From contig NZ_FXTN01000002.1 in assembly GCF_900182595.1 (NCBI RefSeq), forward strand, positions 1 through 64,000: a stretch of 64,000 nucleotides of DNA, in the 5' to 3' direction. Position numbers and translations under genes: made by a program. Below, piece by piece: positions 51,639-61,543 of this stretch. How positions within the stretch are numbered: position 1 is the first letter of the stretch; each line of letters opens with the position of its first letter. The notes under the pieces are model-generated. The model was given only the letters and a program-made list of their open reading frames with translations. It made no database searches and was not told the origin of the DNA. Source of the DNA: Pedobacter westerhofensis. Its GTDB lineage: Bacteria; Bacteroidota; Bacteroidia; Sphingobacteriales; Sphingobacteriaceae.

Positions 51639-51902
51639 TTATTTTGTGATAAGATCCTGTTTGGTGATTGGTTTTTCCGGCAGGAAATATCTTGGTGTAA
51701 TATCAAAGTAGTTGGCCAGGGCATTGATATGTTTTAAATTATACTTGGCAGGATTTTTATAATTTTCAACATTTCCAATGAAGGATGTTTTTGTATTGAT
51801 AATCTTACCAATATCACTCTGTTTAAGATTATGTTTTCTTCTTAGCATAATCGTTACGTCAATAGTATATTGTTCGATCGGATCAAGAAGAGGCTGCTGC
51901 AT
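51639..51902 (-). CDS. XRE-type HTH regulator, small
   Basis: A protein of 87 residues, almost entirely one Cro/CI-type HTH (TIDVTIMLRRKHNLKQSDIG, TSFIGNVENYKNPAKYNLKHINALANYFDI) with a short tail. It sits upstream of the SusCD operon on the same strand and is separated from the DUF2911 gene by a divergent spacer. Such small XRE proteins often repress their own promoter. The partner is unknown. Confidence 0.85.
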   Translation of the reverse strand: MQQPLLDPIEQYTIDVTIMLRRKHNLKQSDIGKIINTKTSFIGNVENYKNPAKYNLKHINALANYFDITPRYFLPEKPITKQDLITK

Positions 51903-52194
51903 ATTAGTAGGTTTACGTTATAACAAATATATCCTGAAGGAGTAATAAATGTTGAGCGTGTATATACGTGTTATTTGCGGGTGATATAACAGAAATATAT
52001 GCGTTAAACCACGTAATTAGTAGCGACGCTTATTTTTATACAACCTCAGGGTGTGAAGTACGCAAAGAAATCGTTATGAGAGCCTAGCCTGTATCTGTCG
52101 TATTTTTGTAATATATAAGCGTCACGGCATGCTTTACCGTTCTCTGAGGATATAATTAATTATACTTACGCCAATTAATCAAAAAAACTAAAGT
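51903..52194. other. Spacer between the XRE and DUF2911 genes
   Basis: It contains a perfect but widely separated inverted repeat GACGCTTAT (52025-52033) and ATAAGCGTC (52115-52123). TATTTTTG (52101-52108), a perfect -7 element, places the DUF2911 transcription start near 52113, within the second arm. Nearby GTATATAC and two ATATAAC-like words could be XRE sites. No gene. Confidence 0.45.
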
Positions 52195-52719
52195 ATGACG
52201 ATCAAAACAATCAAGTCTGGAGTATTGGCACTTGCCTTAGTGCTGTCAGCTACAACAATGCGGGCACAGGAAAGCAGGCCAAGTCCGGCTGCAACTGCAA
52301 CAGGTACCGTTAATGGTGCAAATATTTCGATCAGCTACAGCAGTCCTGCTGTAAAAGGCCGCAAGATCTTTGGTGGCCTGCTGCCGTACAACGAAGTATG
52401 GAGAGCCGGAGCAAATGAAGCTACAGTATTTAAAACTGACAAAAAGGTAATGGTAGGAAAAACACCTCTTGAAGCTGGATCTTACAGCATCTATGTCATT
52501 CCTAACGAAAAATCCTGGAAGGTGATTTTCAACTCGCAGACAGGACAGTGGGGCACCGGAAAAAATGGTTCTACACGCGTTCCTGAAAAAGATGTAACTA
52601 CTATCGTGGTTAAAACTGTTAAAACTCCTGCACTTGTAGAGCGCCTTAAATATGAGGTTACACCAAAAGGCGTCGTACTGGCCTGGGAAAACTCATCAGT
52701 ACTGGTTCCGATCAAATAA
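52195..52719 (+). CDS. DUF2911-family exported protein
   Basis: A protein of 174 residues: signal peptide (about 1-24, ending TTMRAQ), then the DUF2911 pattern ISISYSSPAVKGRKIFGGLLPYNEVWRAGANEAT and LEAGSYSIYVIPNEKSWKVIFN. It is a beta-rich periplasmic or surface protein of unknown function that is widespread in Bacteroidota. It has its own promoter and terminator. Confidence 0.9.
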   Translation: MTIKTIKSGVLALALVLSATTMRAQESRPSPAATATGTVNGANISISYSSPAVKGRKIFGGLLPYNEVWRAGANEATVFKTDKKVMVGKTPLEAGSYSIYVIPNEKSWKVIFNSQTGQWGTGKNGSTRVPEKDVTTIVVKTVKTPALVERLKYEVTPKGVVLAWENSSVLVPIK

Positions 52720-52760
52720 GCGTTAATTTTCATTTCTAAATTCCGCTTTATCTTTTATAT

Positions 52761-52797
52761 AGTGCCCCCGGATTAAAAATCCCAGGGGCACTTTTAT
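52761..52797. terminator. Rho-independent terminator between DUF2911 and the hybrid kinase
   Basis: AGTGCCCC (52761-52768) and GGGGCACT (52785-52792), extended by a few more pairs, followed by TTTTA. It ends the DUF2911 transcript and lies at the 3' end of the convergent kinase gene. Confidence 0.8.
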
Positions 52798-55700
52798 TTC
52801 AGCATACTTTTATAGGCGATGATGAAAATTTCCTTCAATTTTTCAAGGCTCATGGGTTTGGAGATATACTCGTCCATTCCACCTTTCAGGTAGATGTCTC
52901 TTTCTTCGGGCATTGCATTTGCCGTAAGGGCTACGATATAAGGTTGATAGGGCAGGGTTTCGCGGATCAGCCTGGTGGCTTCCATACCATCCATCACAGG
53001 CATCTGAATATCCATCAGCACCACATCAAACTGCTGCAGCAGCAGTTGCTCCACGGCCTGTTTCCCGTTATCCACCATTTCAATCTGGTAGCCCAGTTTG
53101 TGAAGCACCCTTTCAATCAGTTTCTGGTTGATCAGATTATCTTCGGCAACGAGAATATTTAAGGGATATGATTCGCTGAAACGGTCGCTCAGTACCTGCG
53201 TGGGCTTATCTTCTGCCGGCGAACTGTGGAAGATCGAAAACTGTCTTTCAATGCTTTTCCACAATTGTTTTTGCTTCACGGGCTTGGTAAGGATTGCGGA
53301 GAAGAGATTGGAAAAGCTTTTCATGCTTTCGTCACCAATGGAGCTGAGCATGATCACCGGTAACTTGCTGTTACTGGCTTTGACTTCCTTTGCAAAAGCA
53401 ACACCGTTCATCTCCGGCATCTCCATATCTGTGATCACCAGCTCAATGTTGTCATTTACTTTCATCACCTCCAGGGCTTCCTGTCCTGAAGATACCGTAA
53501 CCGGGATAAAGCCCCATAGTTCGAGCTGGGTATTGAGTATCACACGATTGGTATAGTTATCATCTACTACCAGGATGTGCTTTCCTTTGATCTCAGGATG
53601 TACGGTCTCCAGCGGGGCATTAAAGAGTTGCTTTGCGCTTTTGATGACCCGGGCAGTAAAATGAAAAGTAGAGCCTTCATTGATCTTGCTTTCTACCCAG
53701 ATCTCGCCGCCCATCAGTTTAATAATTCGTTCACAGATGACCAGCCCCAGTCCGGTGCCCCCATATTTGCGGGTAGTGGATGAGTCTACCTGCGAGAAGG
53801 GCTTGAAAAGATCTTTGATTTTATCTGCCGGAATGCCGATGCCGGTGTCTCTGACACTAAATTCAATCAGTAATTTATCCTCAGTGAGGACCTGGCTGAG
53901 GCTTACTTTTAAAAATACTTCTCCTTTTTCAGTGAATTTTATCGCGTTGTTGACCAGGTTGATCAGCACCTGTTTTAACCTGAGGCTGTCGCCGGTGATC
54001 TGCAGGGGCAGCTGGTGTTCAATATCATAAACGAGATCGATCTTTTGGCGGGCCGATTTCTGCGAGAACATATCCATCACTTCCTCTATGCAGTTTCTCA
54101 GATTGAAATCTTCCTGCTCGATATCCATTTTGCCGGATTCGATCTTTGAAAAATCCAGGATGTCATTGATTACGCTTAAGAGATTTTCGCCGCTCTTGAT
54201 GATGGCATCAGTGTATTCTTTCTGCTCTTCGGTAAGGCTGGTTTCTGTGAGCAGAGAGGCCATGCCCACCACCCCATTCATTGGAGTCATGATTTCATGG
54301 CTCATACTGGCTAGGAAAATGCTTTTTGCCTGATTAGCTTTATCTGCTTCGGTGCGTGCAAGATGTTCCTGTTCCCGCTGGTAATGGAGTTCTTCTGACT
54401 GTACCATAAGCTCTTCTGACTGGGCCTGGAGTTCTTCAGACTGTACCTGCAGTTCTTCATTGATGGACTGTAATTCCCTTGCCTGCATAGAAACCTCTGA
54501 GGTACGTTCCTTTACCAGTGTCTCCAGTGTTGCTTTTTGCCTGATGATGGAGTTGATCCTGGAGCGGTATACCAGATAAACAGCCGTCAGTAAAACTACT
54601 GCTGAAATCAGCTTAAACCACCAGGTTAACCAGAATGGCGGTACGATAATCAGTTGCAGCCTGATTACCGATGTGACAGATCCTTTCTGATCACTGTTGC
54701 GGCATTTCACCATAAAGGTATAATCGCCATGTGGCAAATTCGTGTATACAGCAGAGTTTTTGCGCCCTACGTTATTCCAGCTTTTATCAAAGCCCTTCAG
54801 GAAATAAGAATAGTTCTTTTTTCCGTGCGAGAGAAAGTCGAGCAGTGCAAAATCAAAAGAAATGGTAGATTGATCATAAGGCAAGGTGATGGATTTGGCT
54901 TCTGTTATATCTTCTCTCAGAACAGAAGTGTCGGAGCTGTCTTTTGCTATAGCTACTTCTTTATTAAACAACTGAAAACCCGTTAACAGGAGCGGGGCGC
55001 TGGATTTTACATCCCTGATCTGTTCTGGATAGAATTTATTAAAACCATTCACGCCGCCAAAGAACAACTCTCCTGTACTGCTTTTGAGTGCAGAATGGGG
55101 TTTGTATTCATCTTCCTGCAGCCCGTCTTCATCAGTAAAATTTGTAAAAGTGCCCAGCTTGCTGTTATATCTGGAGAGTCCACTGTTTGTACTGATCCAG
55201 AGGTTATACCGGTTGTCTTCGAGAATGGCATAGGTAAAATTGTTCTGCATGCCATCTTCCGTAGAGAAACGGGTAAAAACTTTTTTTGAGGGATCCAGCA
55301 GGTTAAGGCCGTCAAAAGTGCAGAGCCAGAGGTTACCGGCATGGTCCTCTTTAATATCAACCACGGTATTGTTACTGATGCTGGTTTTAGTTGCAGTATG
55401 TTTAAAATGCCTGAATGTCCCTGTTCCAGGCTCAAAAAGATCCAGTCCGGCATCATTAGTGCCTACCCAGAGGTTGCCCTTACTGTCTTTTAATAATGAA
55501 TTGATACGATCGCTGGCGAGGCTTTTTGGATCACCGGCATTATGCCTGTAGTGGGTAAATTGATTGGTTGCCGGATCAAACAGGTCCAGTCCGCCGCCAA
55601 ATGTGCCTATCCATATTTTCCCTCCGGGATCAGGACATATCGTATAGATATTATCTGCACTGATGCTGTTATCATCCTTTGTGTTGTGCCTGTAGGTTTG

Positions 55701-57056
55701 AAACTGCTTTGTTTGCAGGTCCAGAACACTGATCCCGGCGCCCCAGGTAGCTATCCAGAGCTGCTTATGCTGATCTTCCCTGATGTCAAGAACGTAATTT
55801 CCAGAAATGCTGTTCCTGCCTTCCTGATGCTTGTATACTGTAAAATCGTCTGTACGATTGTTAAATGAATTGAGCCCGCCGCCATCTGTTCCCAGCCAGA
55901 AATGGTGGTTGGAGTCTTCAAAAATGCTCAGTACAAAATCGTTTGATAAGCTGTTTGGGCTCCTGCTGTGCTTGTAATGCGTAAAGTTGGTACTGTACTT
56001 TTTATAAAGGTGCAGGGCGCCGCTAAAAGTGCCCACCCACATATTTCCAAAACGGTCTTTAAAGATGGCATCCACAGAATTGGTGTTCAGGCTGCTTTGA
56101 TCAACATCATCATGGACATAGGTTTCAAATGTATTTTGTTTATAGTTAAAAATACTCAGCCCGGCATTTTCAGTTCCTACCCACAGATTTTTTTGATCAT
56201 CTTCCGCGATGCTCTGTATGCTGTTGCCCGCAACTGAATTCTTATTTTTCTTATCCGTTACAAAGTGTTTAAAACTATTGCTGGCGTAATCGTACAGGTT
56301 TAGGCCCTGATCCTGTGTACCTATCCAAAGCTGGCTGCTGCTGTCTTCAAACAGGTACGTAATCCTGTTACTTGAAATACTGCCCGGAACACGATCCTGG
56401 TGTGAAAATCTGGTAAAGCTGCGGGTCTTGCTGTCAAACCGATTGAGCCCGGTTAGCTGGTCCCCTGCCCAGATGTGATTGCGGCTGTCTTTAAATACCG
56501 TAATGATATTATTGCCGCTGATACTTTTAGGGTCAAGCTTTTGGTTGCGGTAATGGACCGCTTTGTTCAGTTTTGTATTGAAGAGGTCCAACCCATCATT
56601 CTGCGTTGCAATCCAGATATTGTCCTGGTCATCAAATACAATTCTGTTGATAAAGTTGCTGGCGATGCTCTGATCGTCTCCCTGATGGTGCTGATAATGC
56701 GAAAACTTATTGCTCCTGCGGTCGAATTTATTTAATCCGCCGCCCATCGTTGCTACCCAGATATTTCCATATTTATCCTCTGCAATATGGGTGATATAGT
56801 TGTTGCTGATGCTGTTGGGGTCATCCGGGTTGTTGCGGAATACTTTGATTTTATACCCGTCATACCTGTTGAGACCGTCCCGGGTACCAATCCACATAAA
56901 ACCTCTTTTGCCCTGATAGATATAATTGACATTCCTTTCTGACAGGCCGTTCCTGTAACCAATATGCGAGAAATGTATCTGTTGACTTTGAGAGAATGCT
57001 AGTATTGAGATTGCCTGAAGCAAAATAATCAGCAATGGTTTAATTTTGGAAATCAA
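52794..57056 (-). CDS. Large hybrid histidine kinase with ligand-binding propellers and two receivers
   Basis: A protein of 1420 residues: signal peptide, about 13 regulator-propeller repeats (roughly 40-690, motif WIGT-DGLN/FD), a Y_Y_Y domain (about 700-780), a membrane helix (about 785-808), a coiled coil of repeated QSEEL units (about 830-880), HisKA with His920 (SMSHEIMTPMNG), HATPase (NLVNNAIKFT, GGTGLGLVI) and two receivers (VITDMEMPEMNG and VLMDIQMPVMDG). It lacks the AraC HTH of classical hybrid regulators. The periplasmic sensor probably binds an oligomer. The H box has Met in place of the usual Arg (HEIM for HEIR). Confidence 0.92.
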   Translation of the reverse strand: MISKIKPLLIILLQAISILAFSQSQQIHFSHIGYRNGLSERNVNYIYQGKRGFMWIGTRDGLNRYDGYKIKVFRNNPDDPNSISNNYITHIAEDKYGNIWVATMGGGLNKFDRRSNKFSHYQHHQGDDQSIASNFINRIVFDDQDNIWIATQNDGLDLFNTKLNKAVHYRNQKLDPKSISGNNIITVFKDSRNHIWAGDQLTGLNRFDSKTRSFTRFSHQDRVPGSISSNRITYLFEDSSSQLWIGTQDQGLNLYDYASNSFKHFVTDKKNKNSVAGNSIQSIAEDDQKNLWVGTENAGLSIFNYKQNTFETYVHDDVDQSSLNTNSVDAIFKDRFGNMWVGTFSGALHLYKKYSTNFTHYKHSRSPNSLSNDFVLSIFEDSNHHFWLGTDGGGLNSFNNRTDDFTVYKHQEGRNSISGNYVLDIREDQHKQLWIATWGAGISVLDLQTKQFQTYRHNTKDDNSISADNIYTICPDPGGKIWIGTFGGGLDLFDPATNQFTHYRHNAGDPKSLASDRINSLLKDSKGNLWVGTNDAGLDLFEPGTGTFRHFKHTATKTSISNNTVVDIKEDHAGNLWLCTFDGLNLLDPSKKVFTRFSTEDGMQNNFTYAILEDNRYNLWISTNSGLSRYNSKLGTFTNFTDEDGLQEDEYKPHSALKSSTGELFFGGVNGFNKFYPEQIRDVKSSAPLLLTGFQLFNKEVAIAKDSSDTSVLREDITEAKSITLPYDQSTISFDFALLDFLSHGKKNYSYFLKGFDKSWNNVGRKNSAVYTNLPHGDYTFMVKCRNSDQKGSVTSVIRLQLIIVPPFWLTWWFKLISAVVLLTAVYLVYRSRINSIIRQKATLETLVKERTSEVSMQARELQSINEELQVQSEELQAQSEELMVQSEELHYQREQEHLARTEADKANQAKSIFLASMSHEIMTPMNGVVGMASLLTETSLTEEQKEYTDAIIKSGENLLSVINDILDFSKIESGKMDIEQEDFNLRNCIEEVMDMFSQKSARQKIDLVYDIEHQLPLQITGDSLRLKQVLINLVNNAIKFTEKGEVFLKVSLSQVLTEDKLLIEFSVRDTGIGIPADKIKDLFKPFSQVDSSTTRKYGGTGLGLVICERIIKLMGGEIWVESKINEGSTFHFTARVIKSAKQLFNAPLETVHPEIKGKHILVVDDNYTNRVILNTQLELWGFIPVTVSSGQEALEVMKVNDNIELVITDMEMPEMNGVAFAKEVKASNSKLPVIMLSSIGDESMKSFSNLFSAILTKPVKQKQLWKSIERQFSIFHSSPAEDKPTQVLSDRFSESYPLNILVAEDNLINQKLIERVLHKLGYQIEMVDNGKQAVEQLLLQQFDVVLMDIQMPVMDGMEATRLIRETLPYQPYIVALTANAMPEERDIYLKGGMDEYISKPMSLEKLKEIFIIAYKSMLK

Positions 57057-57352
57057 TTTGTGTTTATAAATGGTTTAGGGTGTTTTGGATTGAAGGTATC
57101 GCTAATTACATACAAGATAATATATTATTATGGTAAGTTTTGACAAAAAAAAGATATAATCTTTGCTTTTAATCAATTTAAGCAGAATTGTTGTCTGCCG
57201 ATTTTTCGCTTGCACAATACTCGCGGTGAGTATATACAATGCGAAAGCTTTTTTATAAAAGTATAGTGCATGATATGATATAATCAGCGCATTTTCTGCT
57301 TAGGAACCAAAGGCTGGATTGATTATATTCATGGCCTTAGAAACCGAAATAT
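57057..57352. other. Spacer between the hybrid kinase and peptidase genes
   Basis: AT-rich. An inverted repeat ATACTC-GCGGT-GAGTAT lies at 57217-57233. TTTTGAC (57138-57144) and AATCTTTG (57158-57165) could be -33 and -7 elements for a long-leader plus-strand transcript, although the spacing is short. No gene. Confidence 0.35.
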
Positions 57353-58426
57353 ATGATTGGTATTATTCAGAACTTCAAGCAACTAAAAGCGGGCGTAGTC
57401 TTATTGATGTGTTTGCTTGCACAAGCCTCTTTTGCACAAGCCTCTTTTGCACAAATGACAGAGCCAAAATACGTAATGGTTATTCATGGCGGTGCCGGAA
57501 CGCTGAGCAGAAAAAATATGAATGCAGAAAAAGAGGCGGCTTACCGGGCGGGTTTAACACTTGCACTGCAAACAGGTTACAATGCAATAAAAACCGGTAA
57601 ATCCAGTCTTGACGCCGTGGAGGCCACGATACATACCCTGGAAGATAACCCGCTTTTTAATGCCGGTAAAGGAGCCGTGTTTACGCATGAGGGGCGCAAT
57701 GAAATGGATGCTGCGATCATGGACGGAAAAACAAAAATGGCAGGAGCCGTGGCAGGAGTTACGGTAATCAGAAATCCTATTTCTGCTGCAAGGGCAGTGA
57801 TGGAGAAGTCGGAACATGTGATGATGGCGGGCCCTGGTGCCGAAGCTTTTGCCAGACAGGCGGGACTTGAAATTGTAGACCCTAAATATTTTTTCACGAA
57901 AGAACGCTGGGACGGCCTGCAGAAAGCAATAAAAGATGATTCTGTGAAAACAGAAGTGGATCATGGAGGTAAAAAATCCATGCGCCTTGGTACCATCAAT
58001 CCTGATTATAAATTTGGTACAGTAGGAGCGGTGGCGCTGGATCAGGCGGGCAACCTTGCTGCGGGAACTTCTACAGGAGGCATGACCAATAAAAAGTATG
58101 GCCGTATCGGCGATTCGCCAATAATCGGCACCGGAACTTATGCCAATAATGCAACAGCCGGTGTCTCATGTACCGGCTGGGGAGAGTTTTATATCAGGAA
58201 TGTAGTGGCATACGATATATCTGCGATGATGGAATATAAGAATATGACTGTTGCAGATGCCGCCCGGGCAGCAATTGAAAAGGTTGGCAAGATGGGCGGA
58301 GACGGCGGTTTGATCGCACTTGATGCAAAAGGCCATATGGCGATGCCATTCAATACCGAAGGGATGTATAGAGGAACTGTTACCGAAGATGGCAAAATCG
58401 AGGTGCTGATCTTTAAAAAAGACTAA
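57353..58426 (+). CDS. Isoaspartyl peptidase/L-asparaginase (Ntn-hydrolase)
   Basis: A protein of 357 residues, exported. The type 2 asparaginase pattern is clear: VIHGGAGTLSR, NPLFNAGKGAVFTHEGRNEMDAAIMDG, and autocleavage at FGTVGAVALD with catalytic Thr223, followed by GTSTGGMTNKKYGRIGDSPI. It splits into alpha and beta chains and removes isoaspartyl residues or hydrolyses asparagine. The signal peptide contains a 15-bp tandem duplication (57421-57450), repeating QASFA. Confidence 0.93.
   Translation: MIGIIQNFKQLKAGVVLLMCLLAQASFAQASFAQMTEPKYVMVIHGGAGTLSRKNMNAEKEAAYRAGLTLALQTGYNAIKTGKSSLDAVEATIHTLEDNPLFNAGKGAVFTHEGRNEMDAAIMDGKTKMAGAVAGVTVIRNPISAARAVMEKSEHVMMAGPGAEAFARQAGLEIVDPKYFFTKERWDGLQKAIKDDSVKTEVDHGGKKSMRLGTINPDYKFGTVGAVALDQAGNLAAGTSTGGMTNKKYGRIGDSPIIGTGTYANNATAGVSCTGWGEFYIRNVVAYDISAMMEYKNMTVADAARAAIEKVGKMGGDGGLIALDAKGHMAMPFNTEGMYRGTVTEDGKIEVLIFKKD
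57421..57450. repeat. 15-bp tandem duplication in a signal peptide
   Basis: ACAAGCCTCTTTTGC occurs twice in a row without change. It adds five residues (QASFA) before the cleavage site and keeps the frame. It is a recent slippage event. Confidence 0.9.
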
Positions 58427-58866
58427 GCCTTCTTATTGATGAGGTTCACAACCGCTGCGGTAACGAGTGCCCCGAATAAATAATATCCAACAGTCAGGAT
58501 CTTTACCTCGTCGGTTTTAGTTACAGGCGTGTCGTCAAGGCCCATAGGTTTGGGTAATTTTACGGCTCCGATACCTGCGCTTAATCCTACAAATATGGCT
58601 TTTGGCCAAAGATATTTTGCAGAGCCGGCACCAATCAGGCTATAATAAAGTGTATTGCCTACCAGATCGCCTGCCAGTGTTGCATTATACAGCGTTTCCT
58701 TATCGTCTATATGTCCCCCAAAATAACGCAGTGTTCTCTGGATAGCATCTTCTCCCAAAAGATCAACCCTTGGGACATTGCTGCTCTGTTTTTTTAATGT
58801 CTCGTGAAGGATATTCAGTGCTGCTGCACCGGCAAGTCCTGCAATCAGGTTTGTTATTTTGCTCAT
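58423..58866 (-). CDS. Hypothetical membrane-associated protein, 147 residues
   Basis: Alanine/glycine-rich with three hydrophobic stretches (ITNLIAGLAGAAALNIL, YLWPKAIFVGLSAGIGAVKL, KILTVGYYLFGALVTAAVVNL) and a polar middle (VDLLGEDAIQRTLRYFGGHI). It overlaps the convergent peptidase gene by 4 bp at the stop codons. I do not recognise the family. Confidence 0.7.
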   Translation of the reverse strand: MSKITNLIAGLAGAAALNILHETLKKQSSNVPRVDLLGEDAIQRTLRYFGGHIDDKETLYNATLAGDLVGNTLYYSLIGAGSAKYLWPKAIFVGLSAGIGAVKLPKPMGLDDTPVTKTDEVKILTVGYYLFGALVTAAVVNLINKKA

Positions 58867-58941
58867 TTTATTTCTGGGTTAGTGTTGTGGGTACAACATG
58901 TTGATTTGATGAATGTTTGTGATATTTTTATATAAATAATG

Positions 58942-58967
58942 GCGCGGCCCCAGACCGGGCTCCGCGC
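58942..58967. repeat. GC-rich inverted repeat upstream of the ABC permease
   Basis: GCGCGG (58942-58947) and CCGCGC (58962-58967) with inner CCC/GGG pairs form a GC-rich hairpin in an AT-rich spacer of about 280 bp. No T run on the plus strand. Confidence 0.4.
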
Positions 58968-59143
58968 AGACAGGAACTATTTCAGGCAGAAACGAGTACT
59001 GTACGTTATCGGGCAGATGAATGATCAGAAATGAACAGTCTGGCGGTTAGGTTTCTTTGAAAAAGCCTGTTTAGGGACAGAGACCAACTGTTTAAAAACT
59101 GGCATACAGATCGCTGATATTGAATCAATATGCAACCTTTCGT

Positions 59144-61534
59144 ATGTTTAAACTGAACTTTAAAATCGCATGGAGGAACCTTTGGAAATATAAAGGTTAT
59201 ACGCTCATTAATATACTCGGTCTTTCAGTAGGAATGGCATGCTGTATCCTGATCTTTCTGTTTATACGCTTCCAACTGAATTTCGACAATGGGTACAGCA
59301 ATGAAAACCGGATCTACCGTTTTGTGACCAGCTGGAAGTATGATAGTTACAGCGATTATTCCCAGGGCGTTCCTGTTCCGCTGTTCGCTGCTGCAGCAAA
59401 TGAACTTGCCGGCCTTGAGAAAGTTTCTCCTTTGGTACGCAGATGGCGGATGATACATGTGAAGGATAAAACTGGCAGGGTCATCTTCAAAACAGAAGAT
59501 GGGGTGTTTTATACCGGGCCCGGTCTCTTTGATATTTTTAACATCAGCTGGCTTCATGGAAATCCTGAACAGGCACTGGCGGCTCCAAATACCGTTGCCC
59601 TGTCTGAAGCAACGGCGAAGAAATTTTTTGGCAGTACAGGGAATGCCATCGGGCAAACGATCCTGTTAAGTAATCAGACGAACCTGAAAGTCACAGGTGT
59701 ATTTAAAGATATGCCTGAAAACAGCAGTTTGCCTTTGAAGATCGTGGTCAGTTACCAGACTTTCGACCAGAAAAATGCTAAGAACTGGGATGCTGTAGCT
59801 TCACAAACGGAATGTTACGTGCTCTTAAAAAAAGGGTTAAAGGTAGAAGACCTGCAAAGCCCTCTGGCACATTTTAACAAAAAGTATTTTGAGGACCCAA
59901 AGATTGCAGGCAACCAGAAGGTTGCTTTGCAGGCTTTGAGAGCTATACATTTTAGCGAACAATACGGAAATTTCGCTGATACCTCCATCACGATGAGCCA
60001 TATTTATGGCCTCGCCACGATAGGCGTGTTTTTAATGCTGACGGCCTGCATAAATTTCATCAACCTGTCCACCGCCCAGTCTGTATACCGCTCTAAAGAG
60101 GTGGGCGTTCGTAAGGTAATGGGCAGTAAACGCAGTCAGTTAGTCATTCAGTTTTTAACCGAGACCTGCTCTGTGGTGATGCTGTCTCTTTTAGCAGCGT
60201 GCATATTAGCCGAGCTTGCTATTCCTGCAATGGAAAATCTGTTGGGCAACAGGATGACTTTGCGCCTGGCATCAGATCCGGTCGTTTTTATCTTTATGTT
60301 TATCCTGCTGATCCTTGTAAGTGTACTTGCCGGTTTTTATCCCGCAATGGTGATCTCTGGTTTTAGTCCCGCACTGGCCATAAAGAACAAAGTGACGATC
60401 AACAATAATGGTTTAAGCTTACGGAAAATCCTGGTGGTACTGCAGTTTGCAGTAACTATTGTTTTGATCATTGGTACGCTGATCATCGTTGGCCAGATGC
60501 GGTATATACAGCAAAAACCACTGGGCTTTACAACATCCTCCATTGCAATGGTCAATATGCCGGGCGATAGCCTCAGCCGGATCAGATTTAACACTTTTAA
60601 AGAAAAAGTACTGCATACACCGGGTGTCAAAATGTTGAGTTATTGCACGATCCCTCCATTATCTGAAGATACCTGGGCGACAGATTTTAGTTATAATGGC
60701 GTTAAGAATACTGACTTTGAACTGCGAATGTCTATCGCAGATGGCAATTATTACAAGCTGTTTGGCCTGAAAGTGATTGCCGGTACAGCAGACTTTAAAA
60801 CTGACACCGTTAAGGCTTGTGTGGTAAATGAGACTTTTGTCAGAAAGATGGGAATTTCAAATCCGCGGGAGGTACTTGGGAAAACAATTGAAGCCGGCGG
60901 TAATATGCTGCCAATCAGGGGCGTGATCAAAGATTTTAATGATAAGTCTTTGAAAGAAAGTATTTCTGCATTGCTTATTTTTCCGAAGAAGAACGAATAC
61001 TATAAAGCTGCTGTTCAAATAGACACAAGGCTCCTTATGCCCGCAATGAAGAAGGTGGAGTCCTTGTGGAATGATGCTTTTCCCAATTACATTTACAGCG
61101 CACGGTTTGTGAGCGATGAGGTGAACAAGCATTATGAAAGCGAACGGATAACCGGTGTTTTGTTCAGGGTATTTGCGGGAGTGATCATTTTCATCTCTTT
61201 CACCGGTCTGTTTGGCCTGGTATCATTTGTTGCTTCCCAGCGGACAAAGGAAGTGGCCATCAGGAAAGTGCTGGGTGCATCAACACTGGAATTAGTGAAG
61301 ATGCTGAACAACTCATTTGTACTGATGGTTCTGATTGCAAATCTGGTTGCCTGGCCGCTGGGCTATATTTTTATAGCTAAATGGCTATCTGGCTTTGCTT
61401 ACCGGATAGATATCAGTATATGGCCGTTTATGCTGGCGTTTGCAATTTCCATGCTGATCACCCTGATTACCGTGAGCATACAATCGTATAAGGCTGCGGT
61501 GGCGAATACGGTTGATGCCCTGAAATATGAGTAG
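59144..61534 (+). CDS. ABC transporter permease of the MacB/FtsX type
   Basis: A protein of 796 residues from the ATG at 59144 (a TTG at 59120 is less likely). MFKLNFKIAWRNLWKYKGYT, then INILGLSVGMACCILIF, is the standard start of these permeases. It has two MacB-like periplasmic domains and two FtsX cores, with SKEVGVRKVMGSKRSQLV and TKEVAIRKVLGASTLELV as coupling helices. It acts as a mechanotransmission-type permease; no ATPase gene is adjacent. The substrate is unknown. Lone permeases of this family are common in Bacteroidota. Confidence 0.93.
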   Translation: MFKLNFKIAWRNLWKYKGYTLINILGLSVGMACCILIFLFIRFQLNFDNGYSNENRIYRFVTSWKYDSYSDYSQGVPVPLFAAAANELAGLEKVSPLVRRWRMIHVKDKTGRVIFKTEDGVFYTGPGLFDIFNISWLHGNPEQALAAPNTVALSEATAKKFFGSTGNAIGQTILLSNQTNLKVTGVFKDMPENSSLPLKIVVSYQTFDQKNAKNWDAVASQTECYVLLKKGLKVEDLQSPLAHFNKKYFEDPKIAGNQKVALQALRAIHFSEQYGNFADTSITMSHIYGLATIGVFLMLTACINFINLSTAQSVYRSKEVGVRKVMGSKRSQLVIQFLTETCSVVMLSLLAACILAELAIPAMENLLGNRMTLRLASDPVVFIFMFILLILVSVLAGFYPAMVISGFSPALAIKNKVTINNNGLSLRKILVVLQFAVTIVLIIGTLIIVGQMRYIQQKPLGFTTSSIAMVNMPGDSLSRIRFNTFKEKVLHTPGVKMLSYCTIPPLSEDTWATDFSYNGVKNTDFELRMSIADGNYYKLFGLKVIAGTADFKTDTVKACVVNETFVRKMGISNPREVLGKTIEAGGNMLPIRGVIKDFNDKSLKESISALLIFPKKNEYYKAAVQIDTRLLMPAMKKVESLWNDAFPNYIYSARFVSDEVNKHYESERITGVLFRVFAGVIIFISFTGLFGLVSFVASQRTKEVAIRKVLGASTLELVKMLNNSFVLMVLIANLVAWPLGYIFIAKWLSGFAYRIDISIWPFMLAFAISMLITLITVSIQSYKAAVANTVDALKYE

Positions 61535-61543
61535 CTATTTGTA

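Noticed and set aside
57138-57165. Promoter of the isoaspartyl peptidase gene at TTTTGAC/AATCTTTG
   Set aside because: The spacing of 15 bp is shorter than usual for this phylum and the leader would be about 185 nt, so it is mentioned only as a possibility.
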